Below, piece by piece: positions 60,532 to 64,000 of a DNA stretch of 64,000 bases. The DNA lies in assembly GCA_020847045.1 (NCBI GenBank), contig JADLCT010000057.1, positions 1 through 64,000 of the forward strand, given 5' to 3'. Below the pieces are notes generated by a model. It was not told the origin of the DNA, searched no databases, and saw only the letters and a list, made by a program, of their open reading frames with translations. A program made the position numbers and the translations under genes. This stretch comes from Bryobacterales bacterium. GTDB lineage: Bacteria > Acidobacteriota > Terriglobia > Bryobacterales > Bryobacteraceae. Within the stretch, counting starts at the first letter, position 1. Each line of letters starts with the position of its first letter.

Positions 60532-61682
60532 ATGGCTTTCTCCTTGCTCTCGCCCGAGGCCGGCAATTCGGCCAGTTGCTTGCGGTACTTCTCTTTGAGC
60601 CGGGCCCGGTAGGGCAGCACGCTCACGCCTTCCGCGCTCGCCGCCTGGCGGACGCGTTCTTCGGTCAGCAGCAGTCCCTTCCACAGACGGCCGCCGGTTG
60701 AGGTGACGAAATCCTGGTCGTAGCCGAAACCGAAAATCTCCATGGCGGCGACCGGAAGCTCGTAGTTATCCGGAAGGCCCAACTCCAGAAACGGAAAGTT
60801 CGAAGCCCAGTCGGTGTGGTTGCCGATGCGGTGATTCAGCGGGTTCACGGACACCTGGGCGTGCGTGACGCAGTTGACCGTGGGAATGCGGTAGCGCGCG
60901 CGAAGCATCTCGGTCAGGGCTCGCGCCGAGCGCACCTGGGCGGGCGTCACCGATCCGGCCGGCCCGTCGCCTGATTGCGTGGCCGACTCAAAGGCGATGC
61001 CCAGAAACTCGTGGTTCAAATTCATGTACACCGTGCCGCCATCGGCCCATACGCTGCGTCCGGCGTGGCCCGCCGCGTCGGCTTCGCGGACGATCCGGTG
61101 GACGCGTCCGAAACGGTCGATCAGGTAATGATAGCTGCGCTCCTTGCGCAAATAGTCGATGAGCCAACGGCCCACCCGCTTCAAACGGTCGGTCTGGCCC
61201 GGTTCAAACGGTGCGATATGGCTTTCCGTGGTGTGGAAGACGATGCCGGCGGGGTCGCGCCGCAACTCCCCCGGGTCGAGGCTGGGCCGGATCATGCGCC
61301 TCCATGAACGGGGATGATACGAAACCGTGCCCGCCGTTTCCACGCGCAGGCCGTTCGAGTACACCTCATACTGGCCTTCACGCGAATCGACCATCCAGAC
61401 TTCGTCCGGAGCAAGTTTGGCCTGCCGGAGCACCACGCCGGAAGCCGGAGGCGGGGCCACATCGCGCGTCAACAGTCCAGGATGTCCGGGAATGAGCAAC
61501 GCCGCGCCGGCCGCCGTCGCGCCAAAGGCGAGCAGCAAGCGGGGGGCCCGTTCGGGAATGATGCGGACCGTGGTGGCGCGCCGCAGGTAGCGCAGACGCT
61601 CCACGGGATCGGGCAGACGCCTGGCCCGCCACGTGATCCAAGGCACGCGAAGGCGAAACACCCACCGTTGAACGTGCTCCAT
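60528..61682 (-). CDS. Membrane-anchored N-acetylmuramoyl-L-alanine amidase (amidase_2/PGRP fold)
   Basis: The 384-residue protein has a basic cytosolic N-terminus (about 45 residues, several Arg), one membrane helix near residues 48-67 (LLLAFGATAAGAALLIPG), then a periplasmic region with an amidase_2 domain. The zinc ligands are expected in IVFHTTES (His150) and NCVTHAQVSVNP, and VYMNLNHEFLGIAFE is a core strand. It would cleave the amide between muramic acid and the peptide stem. AGGGAG lies just before the ATG at 61682, and the frame upstream of it is non-coding. Its stop overlaps the actin-fold ATPase start. Confidence 0.85.
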   Translation of the reverse strand: MEHVQRWVFRLRVPWITWRARRLPDPVERLRYLRRATTVRIIPERAPRLLLAFGATAAGAALLIPGHPGLLTRDVAPPPASGVVLRQAKLAPDEVWMVDSREGQYEVYSNGLRVETAGTVSYHPRSWRRMIRPSLDPGELRRDPAGIVFHTTESHIAPFEPGQTDRLKRVGRWLIDYLRKERSYHYLIDRFGRVHRIVREADAAGHAGRSVWADGGTVYMNLNHEFLGIAFESATQSGDGPAGSVTPAQVRSARALTEMLRARYRIPTVNCVTHAQVSVNPLNHRIGNHTDWASNFPFLELGLPDNYELPVAAMEIFGFGYDQDFVTSTGGRLWKGLLLTEERVRQAASAEGVSVLPYRARLKEKYRKQLAELPASGESKEKAI

Positions 61683-62015
61683 GACTCCCTTCCCGATGCA
61701 CGAAGGCCGTGGCAACCCTTCCCGTGCCCGTTTTCGTCCTCATGAGTCCCTGTTGCAAGAGAGGCGAATTCCTCTCATTGGCCAAGTGATCGGCCAGGTA
61801 GGAGTTTAGCTTTAGCCCTTGCGGGGGCCTTCATGCACACGCGAGAACCTCCGCCCTCGCCGTGGCCACGGCCTGAGACTCAATCTGGGGCCAACGATAT
61901 CCACTATACTGCGTGTCCATTTCCGGACGTGCGCTTTTTCCGGGTACGAGTAGTACCATAAGCGAGCCGGCAGTGAATAAGCGGCGAAATTGAGCAGCCG
62001 CTCACTTGTGACGAA
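61683..62015. other. Intergenic region upstream of the amidase gene
   Basis: This 333-base gap holds no supported gene. It includes a 6-bp inverted repeat GAGAGG-cgaatt-CCTCTC at 61762-61779, a TATACT hexamer on the plus strand (61905-61910) with no gene downstream on that strand, GGTAC-gagta-GTACC at 61943-61957, and near the far end a wobble-containing hairpin (61976-62006) after the stop of the minus-strand hypothetical gene that could act as a weak terminator. Confidence 0.35.
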
Positions 62016-62849
62016 TTAATCTTTCGGTGGCGTAGCAGATATGATGCGCGACTCACTTTGAAACCGCCGGTAGCCGCTGTACCGATTCTCCATCTCCAGG
62101 CGGATAGTCTTCAGTCCGCCCACCTTGGCCTCGCCTTTTAGCCAACCCTGCCTGGGCAGCCAGGCACTGGTCTCCATGCGGGCCATCTCGAACGTGAAAC
62201 GGAAGCCAGGCTGAATGCGCAGCAGGAAGAGACCGAAGCTGATGATGTCGTCCACTACGGCCTCCGCCTTCGCCATGCGCCTGTCCGCCTGGTCGATCCA
62301 CAGCCGGCCACTCATCTTCGTAAAGACTCGCGCCTGGCGGGATCGTGGCTTGTATCCGGCGCGCGGTTTACCTCGTAGCACCCACGCCGGGCGGCCGGTG
62401 ATCGCTTCCTCCCCTTCGATTTTCCAATCGAACGCCTCGGCCACCTCGGCGAGGGCTTTCCGCTGTTCGCCGCGCTCCTTATCGGCCTCGCGGCGGCGCT
62501 GGTCCTGATGAGTGGCGCGCTTGTCCAGTTCTTTGTCGAGCTTTTTCTGCTCCTTGCGGGCTTCGTCCGCGTTCAGCGGCTTGCCATCCCTGCGGACCAG
62601 TTTATGGTAGGGCTCACCGTAGAGGATGGTGATTTCGTGGTCCGTGGATCCTGTGCTGACCGTTCTGCCTTGCGCGTCAAGCCGGCGGACCTCCTGGTGG
62701 CGCAGATACGTGTAGTCGCGCGCCTGGATGAAAAAGCCGTCCTGGTTGGCGAATGCCTCGCGGATGAGCGCTGCCGGTTCCGGTGGAGCCGCGGCGGCTA
62801 CCAGCGGCAATCCTCCGAGGAAGGCGATGACGGCCACCTGAATCTTCAT
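62016..62849 (-). CDS. Secreted hypothetical protein with a charged coiled-coil insert
   Basis: The 277-residue protein has a signal peptide (IQVAVIAFLGGLPLVAAAAP) and a beta-rich body: FIQARDYTYLRHQEVRRLD, ITILYGEPYHKLVRRDGKPL, then a Lys/Glu/Arg-rich helical insert (ARKEQKKLDKELDKRATHQD), EAITGRPAWVLRGKPR, and FTKMSGRLWIDQADRRMAK. The last part resembles the beta-sheet of LolA/LppM-like or outer-membrane-lipoprotein-sorting proteins, but the family is not certain. It is divergent from the TonB receptor gene with about 131 nt between the starts. ATG at 62849 is chosen for the signal peptide. Confidence 0.7.
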   Translation of the reverse strand: MKIQVAVIAFLGGLPLVAAAAPPEPAALIREAFANQDGFFIQARDYTYLRHQEVRRLDAQGRTVSTGSTDHEITILYGEPYHKLVRRDGKPLNADEARKEQKKLDKELDKRATHQDQRRREADKERGEQRKALAEVAEAFDWKIEGEEAITGRPAWVLRGKPRAGYKPRSRQARVFTKMSGRLWIDQADRRMAKAEAVVDDIISFGLFLLRIQPGFRFTFEMARMETSAWLPRQGWLKGEAKVGGLKTIRLEMENRYSGYRRFQSESRIISATPPKD

Positions 62850-62891
62850 TAATTTTAATCGAGACGCCTCCTGGCCGCCGGCAATTTCCAA

Positions 62892-62900
62892 TGATAAAAT
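62892..62900 (+). promoter_or_regulatory. Extended -10 promoter candidate for the TonB receptor gene
   Basis: TGATAAAAT matches TGnTATAAT with one mismatch, about 80 nt upstream of the receptor start and within the divergent spacer. As at the efflux operon and the tRNA, no clear -35 is visible. Confidence 0.35.
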
Positions 62901-62980
62901 TTCCCGCCAGTCATTGCCTGGGTCCTGTCCTTCCCTGGAGAACACCGGACCAATTCCGGGCAACAAAAAAGGAAGGCGCA

Positions 62981-64000
62981 ATGAAACACACTCTTGCGAA
63001 ATTGTTTGCGGCTCTCCTCCTCTCCTCGCCCGTCTGGGCGCAGGGTCTGACAGGCCAGATTTCAGGCTCGGTAGCCGATCCGAGCGGCACGATGATCAGC
63101 GGCGCGAAGATCACGCTGGTGAATGCGAACACCTCACAACAACGCGAGACGGCAAGCGACTCCACAGGCGCCTATGTCTTCACGCAGCTCTTGCCCGGCA
63201 ATTACACGATCTCGGTTGTCCAAGCGGGATTCAAGAAGTACGAACAACGCGACATTCAATTGACGGCGACCGAGCGCGTCGCGGTCCGCGAGATTCGTCT
63301 GGAACTGGGAGAGGTTTCGCAGACCATTTCGGTGGAGGCCGAGGCGGCGCGCTTGCAGACGCAGAGCGCGGAGCGTAGCGGGTTGATCTCGACCAAGCAA
63401 TACGAGTCGCTTTCGCTGAAGGGCCGCGACTATCTGGGGCTTGTGAAGCTTTTGCCCGGCGTAATCGACACGGCCAACCGCAATGCTCCCGGCTGGAACA
63501 ACATCGGCGGGATCTCGATCAACGGCAATCGCAGCGGCACGATCAACCTGACGCTGGATGGAGTGTCGAGCCTGGACACGGGCTCGATGACCGGACCCTA
63601 CCTTGCGCCGAGCGTGGACGCGGTGGGCGAGTTGAAGGTGCTGCTCACCAACTACCAGGCGGAGTACGGCCGCTCGTCGGGCGGTACCATCAACGCCGTC
63701 ATCAAGAGCGGGACACGGGATTTCCATGGCACCGGCTACTACTTCAAGCGCAACGAAGCCTTCAATGCCAACGAGTTCTTCCGCAACCGCGATGGACTGG
63801 CCCGTCCGGCCTACCGTTTCGACTATCCCGGCTACAACGTGGGCGGCCCTCTCTACATTCCCGGAAAGTTCAACCGCGACCGCAACAAGCTGTTCTTCTT
63901 CTGGTCGCAGGAGTTTCTGCCACGAAAATACCCCACGCAGGTGGGCCGGCTCACGTTTCCGACGGCGCTCGAACGGGCGGGTAATTTCTCGGAGACGTTC
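62981..64000 (+). CDS. Oar-like TonB-dependent outer-membrane receptor, N-terminal part, cut by the window edge
   Basis: The frame is open to the window end (340 codons). It has a signal peptide (HTLAKLFAALLLSSPVWAQ), then a carboxypeptidase-regulatory-like beta-sandwich (about residues 24-105, with ISGSVADPSGTMISGAKITL and FTQLLPGNYTISVVQAGF), and the start of the TonB plug domain (LSLKGRDYLGLVKLLPGVID, then INGNRSGTINLTLDGVSSLD, EYGRSSGGTINAVIKSGT). This is the Oar-like layout common in Acidobacteria, where it often serves polymer or peptide uptake. A good ribosome binding site (GGAAGG) precedes the ATG. The 22-strand barrel lies beyond the window. Confidence 0.93.
   Translation, partial: MKHTLAKLFAALLLSSPVWAQGLTGQISGSVADPSGTMISGAKITLVNANTSQQRETASDSTGAYVFTQLLPGNYTISVVQAGFKKYEQRDIQLTATERVAVREIRLELGEVSQTISVEAEAARLQTQSAERSGLISTKQYESLSLKGRDYLGLVKLLPGVIDTANRNAPGWNNIGGISINGNRSGTINLTLDGVSSLDTGSMTGPYLAPSVDAVGELKVLLTNYQAEYGRSSGGTINAVIKSGTRDFHGTGYYFKRNEAFNANEFFRNRDGLARPAYRFDYPGYNVGGPLYIPGKFNRDRNKLFFFWSQEFLPRKYPTQVGRLTFPTALERAGNFSETF

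Noticed and set aside
61905-61910. TATACT as a plus-strand promoter
   Set aside because: No gene follows on the plus strand for more than 1 kb and no -35 is visible.
1-64000. CRISPR array, insertion sequence, prophage or integrase
   Set aside because: No repeat-spacer array, transposase, integrase, phage structural gene or flanking direct repeats were seen on either strand.

Overview
The window is about 64 kb of GC-rich chromosomal DNA with normal housekeeping genes and no phage, transposon, plasmid or CRISPR signature. The gene set suggests an acidobacterium of the Solibacter/Bryobacter type. The clues are an Oar-like TonB-dependent receptor, a DUF1549/DUF1553 protein paired with a Tat-exported DUF1501 protein, Tat-exported Gfo/Idh/MocA and aldo-keto reductase proteins, a one-chain LptF-LptG permease, an exported TldD/TldE pair, a one-chain E2-E1 2-oxoglutarate dehydrogenase, and bacillithiol synthesis (BshC). 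The taxonomic call is inference; no marker gene was compared.

Layout, 1-23 kb: the 5' end of rpsL (minus), a secreted metallo-beta-lactamase-fold protein, a heavy-metal-type RND efflux operon (TolC, adaptor, pump) with LemA downstream, a semialdehyde dehydrogenase + FAH-fold dehydratase pair converging on a bshC-HpcH/HpaI aldolase operon, a cyaY-hemW-ltaE operon, a two-gene cytochrome bc complex (Rieske, and cytochrome b fused to two c-type heme domains), glnB-glnD, a beta-barrel porin, a methyltransferase and tRNA-Ala(CGC).

Layout, 23-41 kb: a tldD-tldE-lptFG operon and purE-purK on the minus strand; on the plus strand an MFS transporter followed by a ferredoxin-like protein and a Cys-rich protein of unknown function (the best candidate here for an undescribed system); a 71-residue zinc-binding anti-sigma-like protein with its own terminator and a divergent sigma-like protein; a BrkB-type membrane protein, a Gfo/Idh/MocA oxidoreductase, a mutarotase-like protein, an orphan molybdopterin-binding protein and a divergent PilZ/J-domain regulator.

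Layout, 41-64 kb: a long plus-strand operon (CoA-transferase, SDR, thioesterase, unknown, aldo-keto reductase, PSCyt/DUF1549/DUF1553, DUF1501); a minus-strand acyl-CoA mutase operon (split catalytic and B12-binding subunits, NYN-LOTUS protein, RidA) with a divergent cobalamin adenosyltransferase; the fused 2-oxoglutarate dehydrogenase; an exported multi-domain beta-sandwich protein; an operon of a membrane-anchored cell-wall amidase and an actin-fold ATPase; a secreted hypothetical protein; and the start of the TonB receptor.

Two themes recur. One is translational coupling by overlapping start and stop codons (tolC/adaptor, hemW/ltaE, purE/purK, tldD/tldE, nyn/ridA, amidase/actin-like). The other is domain fusion (cytochrome b-cc, LptF-LptG, PilZ-J-winged helix, E2-E1). 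By eye, the plus strand changes from C-rich to G-rich near 22-23 kb whatever the gene orientation, which looks replication-related and deserves a genome-wide skew plot.
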